NCBI RefSeq assembly: GCF_039525805.1
Contig: NZ_BAAAHZ010000014.1
Direction: 5' to 3' (one strand)
Length of the DNA: 64,000 bases
Source: Dietzia natronolimnaea
Lineage (GTDB): Bacteria > Actinomycetota > Actinomycetes > Mycobacteriales > Mycobacteriaceae
Shown here piece by piece: positions 25,363 through 33,337 of the stretch. A model generated the notes under the pieces. The model had not been told where the DNA came from, did no database searches, and saw only the letters and a list, made by a program, of their open reading frames with translations. Positions within the stretch are counted from its first letter, which is position 1, and every line of letters begins with the position of its first letter. The position numbers and the translations under genes are program-made.

Positions 25363-26414
25363 CCCAGCCGACCCCTCGCGACGCGTCGAACGACGCCCCG
25401 CCACCCGACGCCGTGGACGTCCTCGTGATCGGCGGCGGTCCTGCGGGCCTGTCCGCCGCAACCTGGGCCGGCCGGTACCAGCGTTCCACCCTCCTCGTCG
25501 ACGCCGGTAGCCAACGAAACCTCGCGGCCCGGCACATCCACGGCGTGCTCGGCACCGGCCCCACCACGCCGGCCGAGTTCTACTCTGACGTCCAGGATGG
25601 GCTCAGCGCCTACCCGACCGTGCACCAGTTCAGCGGTGCTGTCACCGACCTGGCCAGGGAGGCCGACGACCGGTTCGTCGCCCACATCACGCCCGCCGCC
25701 GACACAGCCGGCGAGGACAACGGGCACGTAACCATCACTGCCAAGCGGATCATCCTCGCAACCGGAGTGCGCGACCAGCTCCCCCGAATCGACGGGATCC
25801 ACGACCACTACGAAATCGACGTGCATCACTGTCCCGCCTGCGACGGTCTCACAGCCGCGGGCCAGCGAGTCATAGTGCTCGGGGTCGGCGCGCACGTTCC
25901 GGCATACGCGTCCGAGCTGCTGGACTGGGCATCTGAGGTCGTCATCATCACCGGGAGCGAGTCCGACCCGGCATTCGACGACGATCAGCGCACCGCCTGC
26001 GCGGAACACGACATCGACGTGGTCGACGGCGTCGCCCACGACCTGGCCGGCGCCCCGGGAGCGCTGGAGGGCGTTCGCCTGGAAGACGGGAGGGTGATCG
26101 CGGGTTCCAAGGTGTTCTTCTCCTACGCGCACCACCCGACCAACGAACTCGCGACCGCGCTGGGCTGCAAGGTCAACGACGACGGCGGTCTGATCGTCAA
26201 CGCGATGCAACTGACCAGCGTCGACGGGGTATACGCCGTCGGCGACATCGTGTCGGGCCTGCAACTCGTGCCGATCGCCGTCGGCACCGGCGCCGCAGCC
26301 GGGGTCGCGTGCGCCACCTCTCTGCGCGGGCACACCACCACCGCGGGCGTTCCCGACCCGGCACCACCGACGCGGACATTCACCCGGCCGAACGACTGGC
26401 GCAATCGCGAGTAG
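25359..26414 (+). CDS. Thioredoxin-reductase-like FAD/NAD(P)H oxidoreductase
   Basis: A 351-residue flavoprotein, ATG 25359 overlapping the upstream stop. DVLVIGGGPAGLSAATWAGR binds FAD, IILATGVRDQLP follows, and the redox-active disulfide is C158-x2-C161 in HHCPACDG, as in thioredoxin reductase (CATCDG). VIVLGVGAHVPAYASE is the NADPH site, with GVGAHV instead of the usual GGGNSA. VDGVYAVGDIVSGLQLVPIA is the second FAD motif. About 30 residues longer than TrxB at the N-terminus. Likely regenerates a cassette-specific thiol or peroxide partner. Last gene of the operon. Confidence 0.92.
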   Translation: MTQPTPRDASNDAPPPDAVDVLVIGGGPAGLSAATWAGRYQRSTLLVDAGSQRNLAARHIHGVLGTGPTTPAEFYSDVQDGLSAYPTVHQFSGAVTDLAREADDRFVAHITPAADTAGEDNGHVTITAKRIILATGVRDQLPRIDGIHDHYEIDVHHCPACDGLTAAGQRVIVLGVGAHVPAYASELLDWASEVVIITGSESDPAFDDDQRTACAEHDIDVVDGVAHDLAGAPGALEGVRLEDGRVIAGSKVFFSYAHHPTNELATALGCKVNDDGGLIVNAMQLTSVDGVYAVGDIVSGLQLVPIAVGTGAAAGVACATSLRGHTTTAGVPDPAPPTRTFTRPNDWRNRE

Positions 26415-26483
26415 CGGGGCGGCGAGAACACGCAGTCCACGCGGGACATAGTTCCGCGACTTCCCACTTCGTAACCAGGTCCG

Positions 26484-28448
26484 CTATTCAGTCCAGATGT
26501 GTCCAAATAGGCTGCCCAACGACCCTGCGGGGACAGTGGGCTCTGGCCCGTCAGGGGTGGTGGGCTCTGGCCCGTCAGGGGTGGTGGGCTCTGGCCCGTC
26601 AGGGGTGGTTGGCGCTGCCTCGATATGGACGAACTGCCTTGCGTGCTGGGCGGGGTCATGTGTCGGCGAGAATTGATCGGCGAAGATCGTACAACTGCCG
26701 GGCTGGAGGAAGGTCACGACCCCGTACTCGTCGACGGTGCAGAAATACTGGAATTCGGTCGTGAAGACAATGTCCCCGGAATTCTGTGCCCCGCCGGTCG
26801 CGGTTGGCTTATAGGTGTCGCCGACAACTGCGTCAGTCGGGGGCTCGGAGGTGAAGACAACGGGGGGGAAGGCTGCCTGCACGTCGATGGTGCGGGTTAT
26901 CTGCTCTGATGCGGCGTAGATATCGTACGAGGGCGCAACGGCAGACACGACGCAGGGCCCTGGTGCGGTGAACCTCACTATCCTATCGTCGTCATCGTTG
27001 TTGCAGCTCCCAGTGGCAGTGCGGATTGCTTTGGGGTTCTGGTTTTCGCCCGAGATGAGGCCGACGTAGTAGATCTCCCCCACTTTCGGGCGCTCTGGGG
27101 CGGCATTGTCGAAGGCGAGGGGTTGCGGAAGTCCGAGGAAAGCTATCGTTTGTGTCGACTCTGCGGCTGCGAAGAATTCGTTGCCTGCCTGGCTCGCGGT
27201 GACGGAGCAGGTTCCGATCTCACGGAACATTATCTGGCCGCCGCCAAGGTCATAGCAATTGCTGTCCACGGAGAATTCGACCGGTAGCCCGGAACTAGCC
27301 GTGGCGGTTACTTTGTGGAACCTATCAACTGCGGTCGGTGTTGAGGTGAAGGTAACGAATTGTTCGAGATGGGTTTGGTAGCTGATGTTGACCTTGCCTG
27401 AACCCCAACTGCCTCCGTCAGCGTTTGCGAGGACCGTTACAGAGGGCGAGGCGTAATTGGATCCGCCGCCACCGCCACCACCTCCGCCGCCTGTCATCTT
27501 GGCGTGCGTAAAGCTCCATCCAGCGCCGCCACCGCCACCGCCGCCGCCACCGTAGTGGCCGCCGCCGCCACCGCCGCCGCCACCGGAGTAGCAGTCTCCA
27601 TCGGCGCGGCCGCCCTGGCCGCCTAGCCCAAGCGCTCCACGCCCGCCGAGCCCACCCTGGTTCTCGCCCATTCCGGGTTGACCGCCATATCCGCCGTGCC
27701 CGGTCCCGTCAGCCTCTGTCACGCCGGGCGAGCCACCTTTTCCGCCGTCGGAGCCTATAAAGGTACCGCTCACATGTTCACCGGTGCCACCTGTCGCTCC
27801 TGAGCCTCCGCCGGGTGCGCCATCCCCGCCGTGGGACCCGTACCCGTGGCCACCACCCCCGCCACCGCCACCGGCGATCACCAATTTTTCACCCGAAGGT
27901 CTGCCGAACCACGATGCGCCACCCCCTCCTGCTGCGACGTCGGCAGGATGAAGGCAGCCGAATCCTGTGCCTCCGCCACCGTAGCCGCCTGATTGGCTAT
28001 CTGGCTGGCCGCCGACACTGACCCAAAAGACCTGGCCTGCGACCACCGGCACACTGGCGATCACGTTGCCGCCCCTGCCACCTGGTACGCCGTTGGGTGT
28101 TGTTCCGCCTTGTGCACCTACCACGCTCACAGTCACGGACGTCACGTTCGGAGGCACGACCCATTCTTGAACGTGGCCTGTGAGTTCGAAGGTGGTCTCG
28201 CAATAGCCAGTGGGGTTGCACCAATGGGCGGGGGGACTGATGGGCGCGGCTTCCGCCAACCCTGGTAAAGCGAACATCGAAACGAGGGCGGTAATAATCA
28301 CAACCGCGAGTCTCGGGCTTGGCCTCTTCTGGGCCGACGCCTGGCTCAACTCGTCTCTCCGCTGCCGGATGCCATGCGGGGGCCTGTAGCGCAAACACGA
28401 TTCCGAAACACAGCCATGTGCACCGGCATCCGTAGAAGTTTGAACCAT
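26484..28448 (-). CDS. Secreted glycine-rich surface protein
   Basis: A 654-residue exported protein. ATG 28448 is fixed by AAGGAG 9 nt upstream. It has a long polar N-terminus, then a signal helix RLAVVIITALVSMFALPGLA ending AEAAP. Residues 90-330 contain a glycine-rich domain that opens YCETTFELTGHVQEWVVPPN-type (beta-sandwich GRP domain, TSVTVSVVGAQGG) with several Gly-only runs of 8-10 residues. The second half holds three Ig-like repeats (VTFTSTPTAVDRFHKVTATA; TIAFLGLPQPLAF; VVFTSEPPTDAVVGDTYKPT), each with paired Cys. The tail is three TTPDGPEP repeats and no obvious anchor. Base composition is lower than the core. Probably an adhesin or biofilm matrix protein. Confidence 0.85.
   Translation of the reverse strand: MVQTSTDAGAHGCVSESCLRYRPPHGIRQRRDELSQASAQKRPSPRLAVVIITALVSMFALPGLAEAAPISPPAHWCNPTGYCETTFELTGHVQEWVVPPNVTSVTVSVVGAQGGTTPNGVPGGRGGNVIASVPVVAGQVFWVSVGGQPDSQSGGYGGGGTGFGCLHPADVAAGGGGASWFGRPSGEKLVIAGGGGGGGGHGYGSHGGDGAPGGGSGATGGTGEHVSGTFIGSDGGKGGSPGVTEADGTGHGGYGGQPGMGENQGGLGGRGALGLGGQGGRADGDCYSGGGGGGGGGHYGGGGGGGGGAGWSFTHAKMTGGGGGGGGGGSNYASPSVTVLANADGGSWGSGKVNISYQTHLEQFVTFTSTPTAVDRFHKVTATASSGLPVEFSVDSNCYDLGGGQIMFREIGTCSVTASQAGNEFFAAAESTQTIAFLGLPQPLAFDNAAPERPKVGEIYYVGLISGENQNPKAIRTATGSCNNDDDDRIVRFTAPGPCVVSAVAPSYDIYAASEQITRTIDVQAAFPPVVFTSEPPTDAVVGDTYKPTATGGAQNSGDIVFTTEFQYFCTVDEYGVVTFLQPGSCTIFADQFSPTHDPAQHARQFVHIEAAPTTPDGPEPTTPDGPEPTTPDGPEPTVPAGSLGSLFGHIWTE
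26536..26607 (-). repeat. 24-bp tandem repeat, three copies, at the 3' end of the glycine-rich gene
   Basis: GTGGGCTCTGGCCCGTCAGG plus GGTG, three perfect copies in frame, encoding TTPDGPEP on the minus strand. It lies about 50 bp before the stop codon. Confidence 0.95.
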
Positions 28449-28691
28449 CGGGTATGACTCCTTGAACGTGCGTAAAGGACTAGCCCACTGTTGTTGTTGG
28501 CGGAACGTAACGCCCATGAGCCCCCCGCCTGACCAGCATGACCATCAGGCGCAGAAAACTGTAACCTGCACCTATGGGGCTTAAGTGGCCATGAAAGGAT
28601 GTTGGCCCAGAGTGGCCACGGGTTGTGGGGCAGGCTGAACGCCTGCGGTCGCCCCGGCCGCGACCTTGACTCATAGCTCAGGAGGCCTCTC
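28449..28691. promoter_or_regulatory. Divergent promoter region of the surface protein and its likely regulator
   Basis: Contains two AGTGGCCA copies (28584 and 28610), each with the palindrome TGGCCA, and ATGTTGGCCC between them. They lie 80-110 bp from the regulator start and may be its binding sites. The promoter elements themselves are not clear. Confidence 0.35.
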
Positions 28692-29690
28692 ATGGACCGA
28701 ACCGCCGAAATGGCCGGGTTGCTTGATATCGCTCTTCGCGGGCGTATCCAGACGGTGGTCGACCTGGCCGAGGTCACCGGTGCCACGGTCGAGACGACCC
28801 AGCGGCAGCTCGCCCGACTTGAGGAGCTGGGCTTGTTGTCCCTGGACGACGGGGCTGTGACCTACCGGCGTCCCGATGCCTCCATCACCGACTTGGCCAG
28901 CCGCATCCTGGCGGGCGTGGTCGGCGAGCTGGCGGCGACGATCGATGAGACGCAGGGGATCTTGCGGACCCTTCCGGCGCTGCTGCAGGCCTGGGAACAC
29001 GGCAACACCTACGCCCACGGGCTGCCGATCGACGTGTTGCACGGCTCGTTCGCCGCGGCGGACATGTTCCGGCTCCAGGCGTCGCGTGCCAAGCCCCGCG
29101 CCTCCTACGCGTGCATGCCCGACACCACACCCCTGTACACGGTCCTGCGGGCGAAGGGGCCCGGGTCGTATTGGGACGAGCACGCCCAACCGGATCACGA
29201 CATCCGGCTGATCGTCAGCGTTGCCGACGCCAACACCGAACTGGGGCGCACCCAACTCGCGCATGAGATCAACGCCGGCTCCCAGGTGCGGATGCACCCG
29301 GATCCGCCGAGCTTTTTCTGGATCTTGGACCACGCCAGCATCGGTATCCCCTTCACCTGGGGCGAGGCCTGGCCCAGCAGCATCATGTCCATCCAGTCCC
29401 CGGCCCTAGCGGAGCTGCTGACCTGGATATACCACCGCGTCTGGGACGAGGCCACACCCGTGACCGGGCACAATCACACCTGGCAGCACCCGTGGGATCC
29501 GATCCTGCACCTGATGAAGTCCGGCATGACCATGGAATCGGCCTCGACCTCACTCGGCCTGACCGCCCGCACCGGACGCCGCCGCGTAGCCGACGCCATG
29601 CGCCACTACGGCGCCACCAGCCACTTCTCCCTCGGAGCAGCCTGGAACGCCGCACGCACCCGCACCCACGACCTCAACCACCCCAGATAA
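28692..29690 (+). CDS. Transcriptional regulator, TrmB-like N-terminus with LuxR-like C-terminal helix-turn-helix
   Basis: A 332-residue protein; ATG 28692 preceded by AGGAGG. Residues 1-65 form a winged helix: IALRGRIQTVVDLAEVTGAT, then VETTQRQLARLEELGLLSLD, as in TrmB-type regulators. The middle (residues 90-250) resembles a phospholipase-D-like sensor domain without catalytic residues. The C-terminal ILHLMKSGMTMESASTSLGL, TARTGRRRVADAMRHYGATS, HFSLGAAW has the LuxR HTH spacing (LxLLAxGxTxxxxAxxLGxSxRTxRRRVxxLMxxLGAxSR). Two DNA-binding ends suggest a looping or ligand-gated activator. It is divergent from the surface-protein gene and is the obvious candidate to control it. Confidence 0.8.
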   Translation: MDRTAEMAGLLDIALRGRIQTVVDLAEVTGATVETTQRQLARLEELGLLSLDDGAVTYRRPDASITDLASRILAGVVGELAATIDETQGILRTLPALLQAWEHGNTYAHGLPIDVLHGSFAAADMFRLQASRAKPRASYACMPDTTPLYTVLRAKGPGSYWDEHAQPDHDIRLIVSVADANTELGRTQLAHEINAGSQVRMHPDPPSFFWILDHASIGIPFTWGEAWPSSIMSIQSPALAELLTWIYHRVWDEATPVTGHNHTWQHPWDPILHLMKSGMTMESASTSLGLTARTGRRRVADAMRHYGATSHFSLGAAWNAARTRTHDLNHPR

Positions 29691-30039
29691 CACGCCAGGG
29701 GGAAGGCGGCTGCGCCCATAGCACCTATTAACTCGTAGTTACAGTTCAGTAGATCTTGCTGCTTAGGCGACGATGAAGATGGGAATGGCCCCCAGAACGT
29801 CGTTCCGCCAGGAGTGAGAAGTCCTCGGACCGTTCCGGCTCGGCTCCCCCAGAACGAAGCTGCCCCAGACACCGTCAAATTGTGTCGCACTTGACGATCC
29901 TCTAACGCGACACTTCGCGAGCGAGCCTCCGATCAGGGACCCACGCAGCTCAGACCCTAATGTCGACTCATGCCGTTGACGCAGATACATGATGTGCAAA
30001 AGAAGTTGGAATATCACGACCCTATGCGACACTGGCAGC
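29691..30039. other. Intergenic with a res-like resolution site
   Basis: No gene seen in about 350 bp. At 29882-29913, GTGTCGC and GCGACAC form inverted 7-bp arms separated by 18 bp, a size close to a serine-resolvase subsite. A third GCGACAC is at 30026-30032, just before the resolvase start, and near-matches (TGTCGAC near 29962) lie between. Confidence 0.45.
29882..29913. promoter_or_regulatory. Putative resolvase subsite (inverted GTGTCGC/GCGACAC)
   Basis: A 32-bp element with perfect 7-bp inverted arms, 127 bp upstream of the resolvase ATG. Subsites of Tn3-type res sites are usually 28-34 bp with imperfect inverted ends and precede the resolvase gene, as here. Confidence 0.45.
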
Positions 30040-30600
30040 ATGAAGATCGGCTACGGGCGAGTATCGACCGATGAACAGAACGTCGAGACCCAACGAGAGG
30101 CGCTTGTTGCCCTTGGCGTTGATCCCCGGCGAATCCACCTCGACCGCGGAATCAGCGGCCGGCGCCGTAGTCGTCCAGCCCTAGATCGAGCACTGGCCGA
30201 GCTACGCGACGGCGACGAACTCGTAGTGACCAAACTCGACCGACTCGGACGCTCGCTGCGCGACCTCCTTGACATCGCAGACCAGATCCAGACTTGCGGC
30301 GCATCCCTGACTGTCGGGCGATCCACCTACGACCCCGCCGACCCCGTCGGCGCGATGCTGTTCCAGGTCCTGGGCATGGCAGCGGAGTTTGAGGTCGCCA
30401 TGAACCGAGAACGCACCCGAGAAGGCGTCGCCCGAGCGAAAGCCGAAGGCAAGTACCGGGGCAGGCAACCCAAGCTCTCCCCCACCGACGCCGACCGCCT
30501 TCGACAGATGCACGGCACCGGCGGCTACACCGCCGCCGAACTCGGCCGATTCTTCGGAGTACACCGCACCTCGGTGTACCGCTATTTGTCCGACGCATAG
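30040..30600 (+). CDS. Serine recombinase (resolvase/invertase family)
   Basis: A 186-residue site-specific recombinase. ATG 30040 begins KIGYGRVSTDEQNVETQ with the nucleophile Ser at residue 9. DRGISGRRRSRPALDRAL and VVTKLDRLGRSLRDLLDI are the catalytic-domain blocks that carry the conserved Arg residues, and MLFQVLGMAAEFEVAMNRER is the start of the long E helix. The C-terminal HTH is GGYTAAELGRFFGVHRTSVYRYL. Size and order match Tn3-type resolvases and Pin-type invertases. No transposase gene is next to it, so it may be the remnant of a Tn3-family element or act in island or plasmid dimer resolution. Confidence 0.95.
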   Translation: MKIGYGRVSTDEQNVETQREALVALGVDPRRIHLDRGISGRRRSRPALDRALAELRDGDELVVTKLDRLGRSLRDLLDIADQIQTCGASLTVGRSTYDPADPVGAMLFQVLGMAAEFEVAMNRERTREGVARAKAEGKYRGRQPKLSPTDADRLRQMHGTGGYTAAELGRFFGVHRTSVYRYLSDA

Positions 30601-30681
30601 TGCAAACTGCACCGTGCACCTTACTTACCGTCCTTCGGTACGGGTTCACCCACTACACCGCTATTGACCGACGGGAAGATC

Positions 30682-31494
30682 ATGCCCAGCGAGGACACAA
30701 CGTACGAGACGACTGAGCTCAAAGCGATCCGAGGCACTGAGTCAAAAGCGATCGCACGCAAGCAGCAGGAAGGCTGGGAGCTGGTCAATCAGCAAAAGGG
30801 CCGTCTGCACACCACCATGATCTTCCGACGACCGAAGCCCAAGACCCCCTGGAAACTGTGGGCCGCACTCGGCGCCGTCGGCGTCGTCCTGGCAAGCATC
30901 ATTACCGCCGGGGCGCTACTGGAAGAAGACAGCGCCACTTCCGGCGCGGAGGACTTGGCGGCCTCGACAGCCGAACAGCCCTCCTCACCGGCGCCTACAT
31001 TGGAATGCGAAGCCGAACCCTCTCCGTCGGCTGACCCGATGATCTGCGAGACGAGCCCCGGCGGAGAGCCTTGCAGGTTCGGCCAGACCGCGATCTACAG
31101 CGACGAAGTTCGGGCCGGCGAGGTAAGGCTGGAGATCTCCGTGGGCGAACCGGTCAAGTTCACACCGAGCGACGAGGCATGGGTCCTATACGACCGGCCC
31201 CTACAGCCCGTAAGCGTCTACTTGCCGGTCACCGTCAAGAACACATCGCCTGCGTTAGCCTTGCAGAGCTGGATCCACAGCCAGGCGACCAATGCCCAAC
31301 AGGGCGAATACGACGGAATCCAATCGGTGAGCGACGGCGACATTGAGTCGGTCGCGTTCGGTGAAATTGATGGACTTCCCGTGGGTGAGTCTGTGAGCGT
31401 CAAGGACGGCTGGAACATGGCGACCCTAGAGGGAATCGAGTACCGCCTATCAATCGATGGCCTGGCTGGGTACGACATCAAGTTCACGCGATGA
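30682..31494 (+). CDS. Membrane-anchored protein with DUF4177-like head and DUF4352-like domain
   Basis: About 270 residues from ATG 30682 (GGGAAG upstream; TTG 30664 is an alternative). The N-terminus YETTELKAIRGTESKAIARK, QQEGWELVNQQKGRLHTTMI resembles the small DUF4177-type domain (EGWELV). A single TM helix follows (LWAALGAVGVVLASIITAGA), then an acidic Ser/Pro/Ala linker and an extracytoplasmic beta domain: VKFTPSDEAWVLYDRPLQPV, SVYLPVTVKNTSPALALQS, as in DUF4352 telokin-like domains. The function is unknown. Codon use and lower GC suggest it belongs to the accessory region. It lies 81 bp after the resolvase on the same strand. Confidence 0.7.
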   Translation: MPSEDTTYETTELKAIRGTESKAIARKQQEGWELVNQQKGRLHTTMIFRRPKPKTPWKLWAALGAVGVVLASIITAGALLEEDSATSGAEDLAASTAEQPSSPAPTLECEAEPSPSADPMICETSPGGEPCRFGQTAIYSDEVRAGEVRLEISVGEPVKFTPSDEAWVLYDRPLQPVSVYLPVTVKNTSPALALQSWIHSQATNAQQGEYDGIQSVSDGDIESVAFGEIDGLPVGESVSVKDGWNMATLEGIEYRLSIDGLAGYDIKFTR

Positions 31495-31977
31495 TCCCGA
31501 ACTGACCGCTACGTAGCGCTGCAGTCTGAACCCCAGAGGGACGCGTGTCATTGGTGGGGCCAGGACCCAACAGCGCAGGCGAAACCGCAGTCGCAGAGCT
31601 GCCTCATACGGGTGTACCCCAGTAGGACGACGCTCGGTTCCATCCCGAGCACTTGTGACTTTCAACTCGAGATGGCGGGGTTCGCAGATTCGCTTGGCGG
31701 TGTGGCGTGCGCCCTATGACGAGGGCGGCCCGGGCGGCCGGCGACGTCGTCGGTGATGGTGGTGGACTCGTTAAGTCGCATGATGCGCTCTACGAATACC
31801 GACCGCACGTACCGCTCAACCTATGCTTCGGAACCCGCATCGGATGGGTGCAGTTCCCTGACCGTCGTAGGGCACCAGTGCGGGGGCTGACACGGCCGAA
31901 GCGCCTGTCGACCCCCGCGCCTGACCGGGCAGGAATCACCGATGTCCGATGCCCTCCCAGTGCGATGTAAGACCAGT
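31495..31977. other. Intergenic, no supportable gene
   Basis: About 480 bp. Several ORFs of 40-90 codons are present, but none has a ribosome site with a plausible product. Composition is mixed. It may be decayed mobile DNA. Confidence 0.4.
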
Positions 31978-32268
31978 TCAGAATGCCGTGAACAGAGTCG
32001 GTCCGACGTCCAGGAGTAGGCGGGTCACGGGAATGGCGAGGGCCGTCAGCAGGGACAGCCGCTCAGAGAGACCCTTACGCGCGCGAGCGGCTGCGCTGCG
32101 CTCTGTTTTGGGAACGCGGTGGAGATAGTTGGGCAGGACCGCGACAGTGCCGTCGGTGGCTTCGGACTGTTTACGACCAGGCTGGTCGGGGAGGTCATTA
32201 CAGATGCGTACGTGGGTCTCGGCGATGTTGCCCGATAAATCACGCACCGTGAACACGGTGACGCGCAT
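31978..32268 (-). CDS. Small hypothetical protein
   Basis: A 96-residue ORF starting at ATG 32268, with GAAGGG 7 nt upstream. Its third codon positions are clearly G/C-rich, which supports coding. The product begins RVTVFTVRDLSGNIAETHVR and ends with a hydrophobic stretch LSLLTALAIPVTRLLLDVGP, which may be a single membrane segment. I recognise no family. It stands alone on the minus strand between the DUF4352-like gene and the restriction system. Confidence 0.4.
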   Translation of the reverse strand: MRVTVFTVRDLSGNIAETHVRICNDLPDQPGRKQSEATDGTVAVLPNYLHRVPKTERSAAARARKGLSERLSLLTALAIPVTRLLLDVGPTLFTAF

Positions 32269-32820
32269 GCGCGTTCCCTTCGGTAGCGCAGCACCCGAAC
32301 CATTTACCATCACGGGATGACGTTGGTAGGCTCACCATGAACGGCCAAGTTCTGGATCGCCCCGCGCCGGTAGCCCCGACTGCGGGGCTTTCTGCTGCGC
32401 GTTAAACACTACTGGTAGTGGCCAGCGAGTCAATCGACCACAACATTTTGGTCTTACATCACTGGTATTCGCAGGTCGCGATCCCGTCTTGTGGACAACC
32501 TGTACACCAGCGCAGACGTAATCTGCTCCCCAGGTTCTCCACTGAGGACCCCCACTCGCTCCACATGGTGTGCGCTTCGAGTCGGGGCAGGCTGTGATCG
32601 CACCCCGCCCCGAGTGTCCGCCCACCTTCGATACAGGAGTCAAAGGGTTAGAGGTAGACCACCTCGAAGGGGCCCTGGTACTCGTATCGATACGTCTAAC
32701 GCCCCAGGCTTGCCGGCTGAGCCTGGTCGCCGCCATTTAGAGAATTAGAAACCCGCCAAACGAAGCTGCGAGTCACAGCGAGGGCATGGACTGTCGGAGC
32801 CCCTGACTAGGGTCAGAACT
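32269..32820. other. Intergenic with an intrinsic terminator
   Basis: AGCCCCG (32372-32378), loop ACTG, CGGGGCT (32383-32389) followed by TTTCT gives a plus-strand terminator-like hairpin. It follows a 22-codon ORF (ATG 32338) with no recognisable features. The rest of about 550 bp shows no supportable gene, and composition is lower in GC. Confidence 0.45.
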
Positions 32821-33201
32821 ATGTCGAAATTCAGCAGTCCTCCAACTGATGTCCAGATCATTGAAGCCTTCACGACGTACGCAGCTGAGCGTGCCAATGC
32901 TGGGGTCATGATCGCCAAGGCCGTCGCAGAGGTGGAATACGACAACGGGAAGGTGTCAGTCATCCTCGATCCGGCCAGGTCTGGGGCCGAGTATTGGGCG
33001 CTGATTGAAACCTCGGCGTACGAGAACCTCGCTGACCTCTTCGGTGCGCCTGCCGCCTTCAATAACCAAGACGGCATCTGGCTGCGCGGATGTGTGTCAC
33101 ACGTAGAAGTCCGCGACATTGACGGTCGTCCGCTGGGCAGCCGATCGACAGGCGAGCTTAACCACCTAGCCACTGGCCGCGGCGACCGCACTGGTGGCTA
33201 A
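32821..33201 (+). CDS. Hypothetical protein next to the Type ISP system
   Basis: A 126-residue ORF from ATG 32821. The product begins SKFSSPPTDVQIIEAFTTYA, has an alpha-beta character (EVEYDNGKVSVILDPARSG; ALIETSAYENLADLFGAPAA) and a basic, Gly-rich end. No family is recognised. It is on the same strand as, and 136 bp upstream of, the restriction-modification gene, so it may be an accessory or control protein, but nothing in its sequence shows DNA binding. Confidence 0.5.
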   Translation: MSKFSSPPTDVQIIEAFTTYAAERANAGVMIAKAVAEVEYDNGKVSVILDPARSGAEYWALIETSAYENLADLFGAPAAFNNQDGIWLRGCVSHVEVRDIDGRPLGSRSTGELNHLATGRGDRTGG

Positions 33202-33337
33202 ATGACCCATCCCGCGGCTGTGCCAACAAGAATGGCTGACCCTTCGTTGAGCGGGACGGGTCTCTGAGCGGACGTCTCACCAGCCGCATGACCTATCCGG
33301 CAAATGCCCGTGAACATCGTCTTGTAAGACTGTCCCC

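Noticed and set aside
31707..31970. 87-residue plus ORF
   Set aside because: No ribosome site, family or codon bias.
32332..32736. 134-residue minus ORF
   Set aside because: No ribosome site and random-like composition; a terminator hairpin lies inside it.
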